The translations under genes were made by a program, and so were the position numbers. Under the pieces are notes generated by a model that was not told the origin of the DNA, searched no databases, and worked only from the letters and a program-made list of their open reading frames with translations. Positions 1 through 9,632 of a stretch of DNA of 64,000 nt are shown piece after piece. How positions within the stretch are numbered: position 1 is the stretch's first letter; every line of letters starts with the position of its first letter. The DNA comes from Pseudomonas sp. ADAK18 (GTDB lineage: Bacteria > Pseudomonadota > Gammaproteobacteria > Pseudomonadales > Pseudomonadaceae): the NCBI RefSeq assembly GCF_012935695.1, contig NZ_CP052859.1:1219001-1283000 (forward strand), read 5' to 3'.

Positions 1-2541
1 ATGCTCCAGGCCGCCCATACCCAACTGCGTCAGGGCGTGCGACTGGTCGCCGGTGTAGTGGAGACCCATGGCCGCGCCGAGACCGAAGCCTTGCTCAGCG
101 GCCTGCCGCAACAGCCGTTGCTGCGCTCGGAATACCGCGGCGTGATGCTGGAGGAAATGGACCTCGACGGTCTGCTCGCCGCCAAGCCCAAGCTGGTGCT
201 GGTAGATGAACTGGCCCACAGCAACGCTCCCGGCAGCCGCCACGAAAAGCGCTGGCAGGACATTCAGGAACTGCTGGCGGCCGGCATCAACGTGTTCACC
301 ACCGTCAACGTGCAGCATCTGGAAAGCCTCAACGACCAAGTGCGTGGCATCACCGGCGTCCAGGTGCGTGAAACCCTGCCTGACTGGGTATTGCAGGAGG
401 CCGATGAGCTGTTGCTGATCGACCTGCCATCCCGCGAGCTGCTGGAGCGCCTGCGAGACGGTAAGGTCTACGTGCCGGAACAGGCTCGGGCGGCTATCGA
501 TGCGTTCTTCACCCAGACCAATCTCATGGCTTTGCGCGAGCTGGCGATGCAGACCGCGGCGGCCCACGTCGACGATGACTTGACCCAAGGCTATCGGCAA
601 CTGGGCCAGGCTGCACCGACGGTGCGCGGGCGGCTGTTGGTGGGCGTGGACGGTGATGCCCAGGCCGAGCGGCTGGTGCGTCACGCCAGCCGTGTGGCTC
701 AGCGTCGGCATTTGCCCTGGAGCCTGGTGCACGTGGACAACGGCCGAGTACGGGATGAGCAATCGCGACTGCGCCTGCAAAACGCTCAGCAACTGGCCGA
801 ACGCCTGGGCGGTGAAGTGGTGTTGCTGCGGGCGGGAGAAGTGGCCAAGACCCTGATCCAGCACGCCGTCGAACGTCGCGCCAGCCTCGTGTTGGTGGGT
901 CAATCGCGGCCGCGCTGGCATCGTCGGGTGTTCGGTGGCGGACTGGCCTCGCGGCTATTGCGCAATGCCCGTGGTCTGGAAATCAACGTCCTTGACAGCG
1001 ACGACGCCCCGACCCCGCCACGTATGCCGGATGTGCGTGGCCTGGTGTGGTTCGACTATGCCCTTGCGGTGCTAGCGACCGTGCTGGCCGCCGGTGTGGC
1101 CTGGGCGGTGTCCAGTGTTCTGCCGTTGCCCAACATTTCGTTGGTGTTCCTCGCCGCCGTGTTGCTGGTAGCGGTGCGCAGTAGCCTGGGCCCATCGCTG
1201 GCCTGTGCGGCGCTGTCATTCCTGACCTACGACTTCCTGTTTATTCCGCCGAACTTCTCCTTCGCCATCCAGCGTGAAGAAGACGTGCTGACCCTGTTGT
1301 TCTTCCTGCTGATGGCCGCGTTGACCGGTAACCTGGCCGCTCGCCAACGCCGGCAACTGCAAGCCCTGCGTGACACCCAGGAAGAAACCAGCGAACTGCT
1401 CGACCTGTCGCGCAAACTCACTGCCGCCACTGATCGCCAGGCGGTGATCAGCGCGGCGGCTCATCACCTTGAAGACTGGAACGACCTGCACCTATGCCTG
1501 GTCAATCGCGACGGGCAGGGTGACTGGAAAGTCGATACCGGCGGCCCGATCACCTTCACCGAGGCTGAGCGCGCCGCTGCCGATTGGGCTTGGCAGCACG
1601 ACCAGCCAGCGGGTATGGGCACCGGCACTTTACCGTTTGGTCGCTGGTGGTGGTGGCCATTGTCCGGCGAAGAAGGCCCGTTGGGTTTGCTGGGCGTCAG
1701 CCCCAAAGCCGGCCGGGAGTTGAGCGGCCAACGCCGTCGCTTGCTCACCGCGTTGAGCCAGCCACTGGCTCAGGCGCTGGCCCGGGCCCAATTGGCCCAG
1801 GAGCTGGAAGCCGCTCGCCTGCACGGTGAAACCGAACAATTGCGCAGTGCCTTGTTGGCGTCGGTGTCTCATGATTTGCGCACGCCGCTGACCTCCATGC
1901 GCGGCAGCATCGACAGCCTGTTGGCCCTCGGCGAGGCCATCCCGCTGGAAGATCGCCGGGAATTGCTGGAAGGTACCCGCGACGAAGCCGAGCGTCTGGA
2001 CCGCTATATTCAGAACCTGCTGGACATGACACGCCTGGGCCACGGTGCCTTGAAGCTGGCGCGGGATTGGGTGTCGCCCGGCGATATCGTCGGCAGCTCG
2101 TTGGGCCGCTTGCGCGCGGTGCTGGCGCCGTTGCAGGTCACGGCTGATGTTCCAGCCGAACTGCCGTTGTTGTACGTGCACGCGGCATTGATCGAGCAGG
2201 CGCTGGTGAATGTGCTGGAAAACGCCGCGCGTTTCTCGCCGCCCCACGGCCGTTTGCAACTACGCGCCGGCGTGCTCGACCAGCAGTTGTTTTTTGCGGT
2301 CAGCGATGAAGGCCCGGGGATTCCCGAGGATGAGCGGGCGAAGATTTTCGACATGTTCTACACCGCCGCCCGCGGTGATCGCGGAGGGCAGGGCACCGGG
2401 CTCGGCTTGGCGATCTGCCAGGGCATGGTCGGTGCCCACGGCGGGCATATCAGTGTGGCGGAGGGCATTGAAGGGCGGGGCACTTGCATCACCTTATTTC
2501 TGCCTTTGCAGGCCCAGCCTGGCCTGGAAAGCGAACCTTGA
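1..2541 (+). CDS. kdpD: Sensor histidine kinase KdpD (5' end outside window)
   Basis: Membrane kinase that senses potassium limitation or turgor and phosphorylates KdpE to switch on the Kdp K+-ATPase. The reading frame is open from base 1 and begins at the Met that normally follows the N-terminal Walker A (GxxGVGKT), so roughly the first 35-40 codons lie upstream. Visible in order: KdpD N-terminal domain with VVETHGR and VDELAHSNAPGSR; a Usp-like domain (about 211-330); four membrane segments (about 345-450); a GAF-like region; HisKA with SHDLRTPLTS (His624 in this numbering); an ATPase domain with ENAARFSP and GTGLGLAI. kdpE follows after 37 bp. Confidence 0.96.
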   Translation: MLQAAHTQLRQGVRLVAGVVETHGRAETEALLSGLPQQPLLRSEYRGVMLEEMDLDGLLAAKPKLVLVDELAHSNAPGSRHEKRWQDIQELLAAGINVFTTVNVQHLESLNDQVRGITGVQVRETLPDWVLQEADELLLIDLPSRELLERLRDGKVYVPEQARAAIDAFFTQTNLMALRELAMQTAAAHVDDDLTQGYRQLGQAAPTVRGRLLVGVDGDAQAERLVRHASRVAQRRHLPWSLVHVDNGRVRDEQSRLRLQNAQQLAERLGGEVVLLRAGEVAKTLIQHAVERRASLVLVGQSRPRWHRRVFGGGLASRLLRNARGLEINVLDSDDAPTPPRMPDVRGLVWFDYALAVLATVLAAGVAWAVSSVLPLPNISLVFLAAVLLVAVRSSLGPSLACAALSFLTYDFLFIPPNFSFAIQREEDVLTLLFFLLMAALTGNLAARQRRQLQALRDTQEETSELLDLSRKLTAATDRQAVISAAAHHLEDWNDLHLCLVNRDGQGDWKVDTGGPITFTEAERAAADWAWQHDQPAGMGTGTLPFGRWWWWPLSGEEGPLGLLGVSPKAGRELSGQRRRLLTALSQPLAQALARAQLAQELEAARLHGETEQLRSALLASVSHDLRTPLTSMRGSIDSLLALGEAIPLEDRRELLEGTRDEAERLDRYIQNLLDMTRLGHGALKLARDWVSPGDIVGSSLGRLRAVLAPLQVTADVPAELPLLYVHAALIEQALVNVLENAARFSPPHGRLQLRAGVLDQQLFFAVSDEGPGIPEDERAKIFDMFYTAARGDRGGQGTGLGLAICQGMVGAHGGHISVAEGIEGRGTCITLFLPLQAQPGLESEP

Positions 2542-2578
2542 GCTACCCTCTTTTTTTCACGGATTTTGATTGGACACC

Positions 2579-3274
2579 ATGAGCCAGACTGCGACGATTT
2601 TGGTCATTGACGACGAACCGCAGATCCGCAAGTTCTTGCGCATCAGCCTGGCCTCCCAGGGCTACAAAGTAATCGAGGCCGGGACCGGCAACGAAGGCCT
2701 GGCCCAGGCCGCCTTGAGTAAACCGGACCTGTTGGTCCTCGACCTCGGCCTGCCGGACATGGACGGCCAGCAAGTACTGCGCGAGTTTCGTGAATGGTCG
2801 ACGGTGCCGGTGTTGGTGCTGTCGGTGCGTGCCAGCGAAGTACAGAAGGTCGAGGCGCTGGATAACGGCGCCAATGACTACGTGACCAAACCCTTCGGTA
2901 TCCAGGAGTTCCTTGCCCGTGTGCGGGCCCTGTTACGTCAGGCACCGGCGGGTGAGGCCCAGGAAGCGGCGTTGCGCTTCGGGCCGCTGACCGTCGACTT
3001 GGCCTATCGTCGGGTGTTGCTGGACGGCGCCGAAGTGGCCCTGACCCGCAAGGAATATGCGGTGCTGGCGCAACTGGCGCGGCATCCCGGCCGAGTGATT
3101 ACCCAACAGCAATTGCTCAAGGATATCTGGGGCCCGACCCATACCGAAGACAGTCATTACCTGCGGATCGTCGTGGGGCATTTGCGTCAGAAGCTGGCGG
3201 ATGATCCGACCCAGCCGAGGTTTATCGTGACCGAGGCGGGGGTTGGGTATCGGTTGTTGAATACCGAGGGCTGA
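2579..3274 (+). CDS. kdpE: Response regulator KdpE
   Basis: OmpR-type regulator of the kdp operon, partner of the kinase just upstream. Receiver domain with acidic pocket IDDEP, phospho-acceptor Asp55 in LVLDLGLPD and Lys in TKPF; winged-helix DNA-binding domain from about 130 with LTRKEYAVLAQL and the C-terminal GVGYRL. Total 231 residues, normal for the family. An in-frame TTG lies three codons earlier (2570), but the ATG at 2579 is preferred. The 3' end is followed by a REP palindrome. Confidence 0.96.
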   Translation: MSQTATILVIDDEPQIRKFLRISLASQGYKVIEAGTGNEGLAQAALSKPDLLVLDLGLPDMDGQQVLREFREWSTVPVLVLSVRASEVQKVEALDNGANDYVTKPFGIQEFLARVRALLRQAPAGEAQEAALRFGPLTVDLAYRRVLLDGAEVALTRKEYAVLAQLARHPGRVITQQQLLKDIWGPTHTEDSHYLRIVVGHLRQKLADDPTQPRFIVTEAGVGYRLLNTEG

Positions 3275-3302
3275 TACCTGATAGATGTGTGGTGCCCGTA
3301 TG

Positions 3303-3334
3303 GACGCCTTCGCGGGCTTGCTCGCGAAGGCGTC
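3303..3334. repeat. REP-type palindrome
   Basis: Perfect 12-bp inverted repeat (GACGCCTTCGCG with its complement) around an 8-nt loop GGCTTGCT. It lies between the convergent kdpE and patatin-like genes. The core matches the common P. fluorescens-group REP element. It may also act as a weak bidirectional terminator, but there is no T-run. Confidence 0.85.
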
Positions 3335-3352
3335 AGTAGCCACACAGAAAAT

Positions 3353-4390
3353 TCATTGCTGCTCACTCTCATACCGATCCAACGTATCGCTGGCAATCTC
3401 CCGCCCCAGGGCGATCAATTCCGGCGCCTTGTAGAACTCGAAAAATCGGCACACCCGCTTCGGCACGTTGATCAGAATGTCCGGTGGGTAACCGGCGATC
3501 TTGTACTGCGCCAGTGAAGTCTGCATCACCTCGAAGCTCTGGTTGATCAGGTCCAGCAGCGATGCAGGGCCAACGTTGTCGATGATGAATGAACCGGTGG
3601 CGGACTTCGGCGCTCCGGCCTTTTCCGGCGCGGCGGCAGGCTGTTGTGCTTCGGGTTCGGCGGACTCCAGCCACGGGTTGATGTCGGCGGCTTGGGCTTG
3701 CAGGGCTTCCTGCTCCAGCAGCAGTAACTGCTCGGCCTGCTTGCGGCGAAATGGCAAGTGCGAACCCAGCGAACGTACCAGGTTGTCAAAGCGGCTCTTG
3801 AACGCAGGTGGACGTTGAATCACCGGCAGTTGGTAGTGCTTCTGGTTAGTGGAGTTGAGGTTGACTGCGATGATCAGATCGCAGTGGCTCGACACCACCG
3901 GCACGATGGGCAGCGGGTTGAGCAGGCCGCCGTCCACCAACATACGGTTGCCTTGCATCACCGGGGTGAACAGGCTGGGAATGGCGGCTGAAGCACGCAT
4001 GGCCTGATGCAGGCAGCCTTCCTGGAACCAGATTTCCTGCTGGTTGGTCAGGTCGGTGGCCACCGCGGTGTAGGGGATACGCAGGTCTTCGATATTGATC
4101 TCGCCGACGATCTTGCGAATCTGTCCGAAGACCTTTTCGCCGCGTATGGCACCGAGACGAAAGCTCACGTCCACCAGGCGCAGTACGTCCAGGTAGTCCA
4201 GGCTTTCGATCCAGTTTCGATACTCGTCCAGCTTGCCCGCGGCGTAGATTCCGCCCACTACCGCACCCATGGAACAGCCGGCAATACAGGCGATGTCATA
4301 GCCGCGTTTTTCGATCTCTTCGATCACTCCGATATGGGCGTAACCCCGAGCACCGCCGGAGCCCAGCACCAATGCAACACGTTTCTTCAT
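3353..4390 (-). CDS. Patatin-like phospholipase family protein (RssA-like)
   Basis: Predicted serine lipid acyl hydrolase of the bacterial patatin family. The N terminus carries the oxyanion loop GSGGARG (10-16) and the nucleophile elbow GCSMG (Ser40); the catalytic Asp lies in VDGGLLNPLP around residue 155. About 345 residues with a charged, Ala/Glu-rich segment near 240-275. The start at MKKRVALVLG is chosen over an upstream TTG frame because the patatin fold begins directly there. No signal peptide, so probably cytoplasmic or membrane-associated. Substrate unknown. Confidence 0.88.
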   Translation of the reverse strand: MKKRVALVLGSGGARGYAHIGVIEEIEKRGYDIACIAGCSMGAVVGGIYAAGKLDEYRNWIESLDYLDVLRLVDVSFRLGAIRGEKVFGQIRKIVGEINIEDLRIPYTAVATDLTNQQEIWFQEGCLHQAMRASAAIPSLFTPVMQGNRMLVDGGLLNPLPIVPVVSSHCDLIIAVNLNSTNQKHYQLPVIQRPPAFKSRFDNLVRSLGSHLPFRRKQAEQLLLLEQEALQAQAADINPWLESAEPEAQQPAAAPEKAGAPKSATGSFIIDNVGPASLLDLINQSFEVMQTSLAQYKIAGYPPDILINVPKRVCRFFEFYKAPELIALGREIASDTLDRYESEQQ

Positions 4391-4606
4391 GATCTGAGTC
4401 CTTCGTAAAACAGGTGCCCACAATGCACCCATCGAGAGGTGGCTTCAATATTCGCTGCCTACGTGGATTATTTTTGCGAGGGAGACATTCTGCTCGGGTA
4501 TGCTTCGGCAATAGGACTTTGGATTTCAGGCTGCCTGACAAGGCACTTTTTGTTGTAGGCAACGTCTACTTACCACGACTGTTTTTCTTTTTTTGAGGTG
4601 TCATTG

Positions 4607-4885
4607 ATGAAAGCCTGGATGTGTTTGCCTGTGATCGTATTGGCGCTGGCCGGTTGCGCAGGAAAAACTGCTTATCGCGACAGCTGTGCTTCGCAGTTGG
4701 ATTCGGCCTGGAAAGAGCTGGACCTGGCCAAGGCTGAAGGCTTCGCTGGCACCGTGAGTTACTCCAAGGCCCTGTCCCTGCTGACCGGTGCCAAGACCCA
4801 GCAGCAATTCGAAGCCTTCGAAGGATGCTCCAACAAGGCCGAGAAAGCCCGCTTCTACATTCGTGAGTCTCGTGCTGGGCGTTGA
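4607..4885 (+). CDS. Small putative lipoprotein
   Basis: Predicted 92-residue lipoprotein. The signal MKAWMCLPVIVLALAGC ends in lipobox LAGC (Cys17), so the mature protein should be lipid-anchored. The remainder is helical and hydrophilic with two further Cys (in DSCASQ and EGCSNK) that could form a disulfide. The ATG at 4607 follows GAGG at about 4595; an in-frame GTG at 4598 overlaps that ribosome site and is rejected. Recognised only as a conserved Pseudomonas-style small lipoprotein; function unknown. Confidence 0.8.
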   Translation: MKAWMCLPVIVLALAGCAGKTAYRDSCASQLDSAWKELDLAKAEGFAGTVSYSKALSLLTGAKTQQQFEAFEGCSNKAEKARFYIRESRAGR

Positions 4886-4977
4886 TCCCGATCACCGTGT
4901 CATGGAGTAGTAGTCGTTAAGGTGGTGCGTGGCGCTGGCTGCATCAGGCGCCCCGATGATGAACAGGGGAAGTAAGC

Positions 4978-5751
4978 ATGTCTGCCTTGGTAGATCAGTT
5001 GGTCGCTCAGGTCATTGGCCTGGAAGTTGGGTTGCTGAACTGCCAGGCGCGCCTTGCAGCGGTCACCGATGATGAAGCCTTGCACGACCTGCGTACTACC
5101 GTACGACGCCTGCGCAGCCTGCTGCGGCCGTTGCGTGGTTTACCCGGTGTCGAACAATTGGAGGCCGCCGCCAGTGGCGTCGGCCAACTGACCACGCCAC
5201 TGCGGGACCGTGAGGTCCTGGCGGCCTATCTTCACCAGCACGGCCATCATGAGGCCGCTGCCCGCCGTATGGCTCAACAGTCGGATGCGTATCGCCAAGT
5301 GGCCCGAGGGCCGGAGCTGGCACAACTGTTGTTGATCCTTGATGCATTCCCGCGGTTTATCCGCGCGTCTCAGCGGCAAAAGCTGCTCAGGGGCCTGCGT
5401 CCACGCATTGAAAAGCGCCTGGCCAAGCAGTGGCAGAAACTGGATGTGGCGTTGCACGACCCCGACCATGACCGTCATCGCTTGCGCCTGCTGATCAAGC
5501 GGGTGCGCTATGCGGCGCAGGCTTATCCGCAACTGGGGAAGTTGCCGGACAAAGCCATGTCACGACTCAAGTCTGCTCAGGGCGCGCTGGGTGACTGGCA
5601 CGATTGCTGGCAATGGCTGGCCCAGGCTGAACACCAGGTGGATTTGCAACCCTGCGTCGCCGTTTGGCATCGGACTGTGTCCGAAGCGGAAGGGCGGGCG
5701 GATCGAGTGCTGGATAAATTGAGCGCCGACTGTTTCACGAATAAGGCCTAA
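4978..5751 (+). CDS. CHAD domain-containing protein
   Basis: A 257-residue all-helical CHAD protein. CHAD domains carry conserved histidines and basic residues and bind inorganic polyphosphate. The diagnostic pieces are present: ALHDLRTTVRRLRS near residue 37, HRLRLLIKRVRYAAQ near 165, and LGDWHDCWQWL near 200. There is no CYTH domain, so this is a stand-alone CHAD. Start ATG has GGGGAAG upstream. A polyphosphate-binding role is inferred from the family. Confidence 0.9.
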   Translation: MSALVDQLVAQVIGLEVGLLNCQARLAAVTDDEALHDLRTTVRRLRSLLRPLRGLPGVEQLEAAASGVGQLTTPLRDREVLAAYLHQHGHHEAAARRMAQQSDAYRQVARGPELAQLLLILDAFPRFIRASQRQKLLRGLRPRIEKRLAKQWQKLDVALHDPDHDRHRLRLLIKRVRYAAQAYPQLGKLPDKAMSRLKSAQGALGDWHDCWQWLAQAEHQVDLQPCVAVWHRTVSEAEGRADRVLDKLSADCFTNKA

Positions 5752-5848
5752 GGCTTATCTGTCCGCTTGTTTGGCCGGAATAGGTGGTGTGCCGTAGCCG
5801 CGCGCTGGTTAAGATCCCTCAACCGTTTTTCGTTGAATTGAGGTCGCC

Positions 5849-6646
5849 ATGCGCTTTTGTGATTTGCTCGACGCTGCCCGTAGCCATCCCCTGGACGTGA
5901 CGATCCCGGCCGAGTGGGCCCAGGGCCGAGCCACATTTGGTGGCCTGGTCGCCGCCTTGCAGTACGAAGCCCTGCGCGCCAAAGTGCCGGCAGATCGACC
6001 GCTGCGCTCGTTGGCCATTACCTTTGTCGGCCCGGTGGCGCCGGATTTGCCGGCCAGTTATCAAGTCGAAGTGCTGCGTGAAGGCAAGGCCGTCAGCCAG
6101 TTGCTGGGCCGGGTGGTGCAGAACGGTGAGGTGATGACCCTGGTACAAGCCAGCTTCGGCGCTTCGCGGCCTTCGCAGATTAATGTCGTGGCCGAACCGG
6201 CACCTACCTTCAAACACTGGGACGAGTGCCAGGAACTGCCCTATATCAAAGGCGTGACCCCCGAGTTCATGCGCCATCTGGCCATGCGCTGGAGTGTGGG
6301 TGGCCTGCCATTCACCGGTAACAAATCTCGCGAGATGGGCGGCTGGGTGCGCTTGCGTGGGGATGTGAAGGAAGAGCCATTGACTGAGGCCTACATCCTC
6401 GCATTGGTGGATGCTTGGCCGCCGGCCCTGTTACCTCACCTGACCCAGCCGGCGCCGGGCAGCACGTTGACTTGGACCATCGAATTCGTTCAACCCTTGC
6501 AGGACCTCACCACGCTGGACTGGTGCCAGTACCATGTGCAGATCGAGCATGCCCGCGACGGCTATGGTCATGCTGCCGCCGCGCTTTGGAGCCCCACCGG
6601 GCAGTTGATGGCCCTGAGCCGGCAGACCGTGGTGGTGTTCGCTTAG
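5849..6646 (+). CDS. Acyl-CoA thioesterase family protein (double hotdog)
   Basis: A 265-residue TesB-like double-hotdog protein predicted to hydrolyse acyl-CoA esters. The N-terminal half has AEWAQGRATFGGLVAALQYEA and RSLAITFVGPV; the C-terminal half has TWTIEFVQPL and the terminal strand LMALSRQTVVVF typical of the TesB/PA1618-like acyl-CoA thioesterases. Start at ATG with AGG-rich upstream sequence. Convergent with the small membrane protein that follows (4-bp gap). Acyl chain specificity cannot be read from the sequence. Confidence 0.85.
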   Translation: MRFCDLLDAARSHPLDVTIPAEWAQGRATFGGLVAALQYEALRAKVPADRPLRSLAITFVGPVAPDLPASYQVEVLREGKAVSQLLGRVVQNGEVMTLVQASFGASRPSQINVVAEPAPTFKHWDECQELPYIKGVTPEFMRHLAMRWSVGGLPFTGNKSREMGGWVRLRGDVKEEPLTEAYILALVDAWPPALLPHLTQPAPGSTLTWTIEFVQPLQDLTTLDWCQYHVQIEHARDGYGHAAAALWSPTGQLMALSRQTVVVFA

Positions 6647-6650
6647 GCCC

Positions 6651-6923
6651 TCAGACCAACAGGTGCCGATCGCTGGAGGCGTTAGCCGTACGAGCCTCCA
6701 GGCTGCGGCCATGGTGTTGCAGGGCCATGGCTGCCAGCAACCCGACAACCCCGACGGCAACACTGGCCAAGTTCAAGCTGAACACTCCGGAGGCAATCAG
6801 CAGAAAACCGATGATGAACAGTGGCAGTGCAATCAGTTGCAGAACCTGATTGGTCGAATGCTGATGGCTCTGTGGGTGATTGCGCCATTGCCAGGCGGGA
6901 ATGTTTGGATGACGTTTGCCCAT
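6651..6923 (-). CDS. Small membrane protein, unknown function
   Basis: Predicted 90-residue protein with a polar N terminus rich in His, Gln and Trp (MGKRHPNIPAWQWRNHPQ) and two hydrophobic segments at about 33-53 and 55-70. The motif H-x-H...TNQVLQLIALPLF loosely recalls Mpo1/DUF962-type proteins, but the match is too short to assign. The ATG at 6923 is preferred to TTG 6929. Conserved in Pseudomonas to my memory, sometimes mislabelled a terminase; nothing here supports a terminase. Confidence 0.7.
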   Translation of the reverse strand: MGKRHPNIPAWQWRNHPQSHQHSTNQVLQLIALPLFIIGFLLIASGVFSLNLASVAVGVVGLLAAMALQHHGRSLEARTANASSDRHLLV

Positions 6924-7012
6924 GATCAAATCCTCTGTTCTGAAACAACTTGAACAGAGTTTAGGTTGGGCTGGATAGCCAGGCGAATCAAGGCTGGCTA
7001 TCGAGGCTATAG

Positions 7013-8494
7013 CTATAACTTCAATTGACCAATCGCCCGGCTCAATTCCCCGGCCAACGTGGCCAGCTCATTGCTCGTGGTTGCCGAATCCACGGTCTGT
7101 TGCACGGTGTTTTCAGTGACGTCACGAATACTCACCACCGCCCGGTTCATCTCTTCGGCCACGTGACTTTGCTGTTCGGCGGCAACGGCGATCTGGGTGT
7201 TGCTTTCACGCATCTGCGCCACGGCACCGGTGATCTGCGCGAGTGCTGCACGGGCTTCCTGGGCCTGTTGCACGCAGTCGTCGGCCTTGAACGAGCTTTC
7301 CTGCATGAAGTCCACCGCATCCCGAGTGCCGGCCTGCAGGGCCGAAACCATGCGGGTGATTTCGTCGGTGGAGCTTTGTACGCGTTTGGCCAGGTTGCGC
7401 ACCTCGTCGGCGACTACCGCAAAGCCACGGCCCATTTCCCCGGCACGGGCCGCCTCGATGGCAGCGTTGAGGGCCAGCAGGTTGGTTTGTTCCGCGATGC
7501 TGTGAATCACGCCGACCACGCCGTTGATTTTCTGGCTGTCCTCGGCCAGCTTCTGGATCATCTCAGCGGTTTGTTGAACGCCTGTGGATAACCCGGCAAT
7601 CGAGCGTTGCACACGGCCTACCACTTCCTGGCCGCTGCCGGCCAGGGTGTCGGCGGTCTGCGACAGATCACGGGTGGCGCTGGCATGCTGGGCGATGTGG
7701 TACACGGTAGCGGTCATCTCATTGATGGCCGTGGCGGCCTGGTCGGTTTCGCTTTGCTGGCCGAGCATGCCGTGCTGGACTTCATTCATGCTGCTGGCCA
7801 GGCGTGCGGCCCCTTCGTCCAGTTGCCTGGCGGTGCGCGCCACAGTGTTGACCACGCGTTGATAGCCGGCTTGCATGGCGTTGAACGCACTGGCCATCTG
7901 GCCGACCTCATCAGTGCAGGCCAGCGGCACGCGGGCCGATAAATCGCCGGTTTTTTCCACATGCAGCATCACGTCTTTCAAGGTGTTGAGCTGGCTGAGC
8001 AGGAAGCGGATCAGCAGTTGCGAGGCGCCGAGCATGGCCAGCATCAGGATCATCACCGCTACGGCGTAGTTGGCGAAGCGCTCAGTGAACACCTGGCTCA
8101 AACTTGGTGCATAAGCCAGTACGGCAACCTGCTGGCCGTCGGGCCGGGCGATCACGTCGGCACCCATCAGCGGGTTTTCACCGAACAGCGGCATGTGATT
8201 GAACTCAACCCAACCGCTGGCTGTGCTCAGGGCTGACAGATCCTTGTCTGCCAACTGTGGGATCTGACCCCGTGCGAACGTCAGCCATTGCTCGCCTTTG
8301 GGCAGCGCCTGATTCGCGGGCCAGGCGCCGAGCAATTGTCCCTGAGCCAGCGCGGAGGTTTGGGAGGCTTGGCTGCGGGCCTGTTGTTCGAGCTGTACTG
8401 CGTACAGCACCAGCAGCAGCGTGGTGATGAAGGCGACCGCATTGACGGCCCAGAATTTGTACTTCAGTGAGATGTTGCTAAGCCAGGCACCCAT
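7013..8494 (-). CDS. Methyl-accepting chemotaxis protein
   Basis: Chemoreceptor of 493 residues. A membrane segment at about 14-34, a small periplasmic domain (about 35-155) without a recognisable Cache motif, a second membrane segment around 160-180, a HAMP domain, then the long signalling coiled coil with the conserved tip [19 protein letters not shown] and [13 protein letters not shown]. It signals through CheW/CheA. Ligand unknown. The [10 protein letters not shown] start has TCAGAGAAAACC upstream and puts the first membrane helix at the right place; upstream in-frame codons are rejected. No CheR-binding pentapeptide at the C terminus (ends IGQLKL). Confidence 0.93.
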   Translation of the reverse strand: MGAWLSNISLKYKFWAVNAVAFITTLLLVLYAVQLEQQARSQASQTSALAQGQLLGAWPANQALPKGEQWLTFARGQIPQLADKDLSALSTASGWVEFNHMPLFGENPLMGADVIARPDGQQVAVLAYAPSLSQVFTERFANYAVAVMILMLAMLGASQLLIRFLLSQLNTLKDVMLHVEKTGDLSARVPLACTDEVGQMASAFNAMQAGYQRVVNTVARTARQLDEGAARLASSMNEVQHGMLGQQSETDQAATAINEMTATVYHIAQHASATRDLSQTADTLAGSGQEVVGRVQRSIAGLSTGVQQTAEMIQKLAEDSQKINGVVGVIHSIAEQTNLLALNAAIEAARAGEMGRGFAVVADEVRNLAKRVQSSTDEITRMVSALQAGTRDAVDFMQESSFKADDCVQQAQEARAALAQITGAVAQMRESNTQIAVAAEQQSHVAEEMNRAVVSIRDVTENTVQQTVDSATTSNELATLAGELSRAIGQLKL

Positions 8495-8590
8495 GGAAGG
8501 TTTTCTCTGATAGCGGAAACAGCATTGGCAAGGTGCCATTATTGTGCCGCTACTCAGGGAAAGGGCCTTGATGTGGGTCAATGTGCCGCG

Positions 8591-9397
8591 TCAATCCGGC
8601 ACAGGCAGTCCGAAAAAGGCGCGGGCGCAGGCGGTACTGTGTTGGGCCAGATCGTCTGTGCTTTCTTCACGATGCAAGGCGACTTCGCGCAACACTTCTG
8701 GCAGATAGGCGGGTTCATTACGGCCGTTCTTTGGTTTGGGGCGCAGGGTGCGTGGCAAAAGGTATGGCGCATCGCTTTCCAGCATCAGACGGCCTCGGGG
8801 AATTTCCCTGACTAAGGGATGCAGGTGTGTCCCACGACGCTCATCACAGATCCACCCGGTAATGCCGATATGCAAGTCCAGGTCGAGGTAGCTGAACAGA
8901 GCGCGCTGTTCACCGGTGAAGCAGTGCACCACGGCGGCGGACAGGTGATCGCGATAGTCCCGAAGGATTTCCAGCAAGCGCTGGTTGGCGTCCCGTTCAT
9001 GGAGAAACACCGGTAACTTGAGCTCCACGGCCAGGGCCAGGTGTTCTTCGAGGACTTTTTCCTGTTGCGGGCGTGGCGAGAAATCCCGGTTGAAATCCAG
9101 CCCACATTCACCCACCGCGCGCACGCGGTTTTCCTTGAGCAGCGCTCGCAGGCGTTGTGCGCTGTCAGCATTCCAGTCGCTGGCGCTATGGGGGTGAATA
9201 CCGGCGGTGGCGAATAACCGTTGGTCAGTTTCATCCAGTCGATGACAGAGCTCCAGGGCCTGCTCGCTGCCCTCCACACTGGTGCCGGTGAGGACCAATT
9301 GGCTGACCCCGGCGGCATACGCACGGTCCAGTACGGCCTGGTGCTTGTCGTCGAAACTTGGGTTGGTCAGGTTGACGCCGATATCAATGAGTTGCAT
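8591..9397 (-). CDS. tatD: TatD family metal-dependent deoxyribonuclease
   Basis: TatD-type TIM-barrel nuclease (3'-5' exonuclease, implicated in DNA repair). It begins [15 protein letters not shown], matching true TatD rather than YcfH/YjjV paralogs. Metal and active-site residues: Glu in [11 protein letters not shown], His in FLHERDA, His in VVHCFTGE, Asp in [12 protein letters not shown]. 268 residues. The open frame extends far upstream to 9877 but this extension has no TatD character. Divergent from the MltF-like gene, sharing a 235-bp spacer. Confidence 0.93.
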   Translation of the reverse strand: MQLIDIGVNLTNPSFDDKHQAVLDRAYAAGVSQLVLTGTSVEGSEQALELCHRLDETDQRLFATAGIHPHSASDWNADSAQRLRALLKENRVRAVGECGLDFNRDFSPRPQQEKVLEEHLALAVELKLPVFLHERDANQRLLEILRDYRDHLSAAVVHCFTGEQRALFSYLDLDLHIGITGWICDERRGTHLHPLVREIPRGRLMLESDAPYLLPRTLRPKPKNGRNEPAYLPEVLREVALHREESTDDLAQHSTACARAFFGLPVPD

Positions 9398-9632
9398 GGT
9401 GCTATCTCCGCCTGCGGTCGGAAAGCATATCAGAGCTGTAGATTTATAAGAAAAGCCAAGAACTACAACGAGTTGAAGCTGTCTTTGTATGTCACGAGTG
9501 ACACCGTGTTTGGCCGAGTGCCTTCCACCGTGCCGCCCTTGCAACCAAAGCCTGCGCTCACGGCGCTCTGTTTCTGTCCCCCAATGCCTTGTCGTAGATG
9601 AGTTGTTGGGCCGTATTCTTTCCGGAGAGCGG

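Noticed and set aside
9489..9632. N-terminal extension of the MltF-like protein
   Set aside because: Cys/Arg-rich and lacks a ribosome site; it would hide the signal peptide that begins at 9633.
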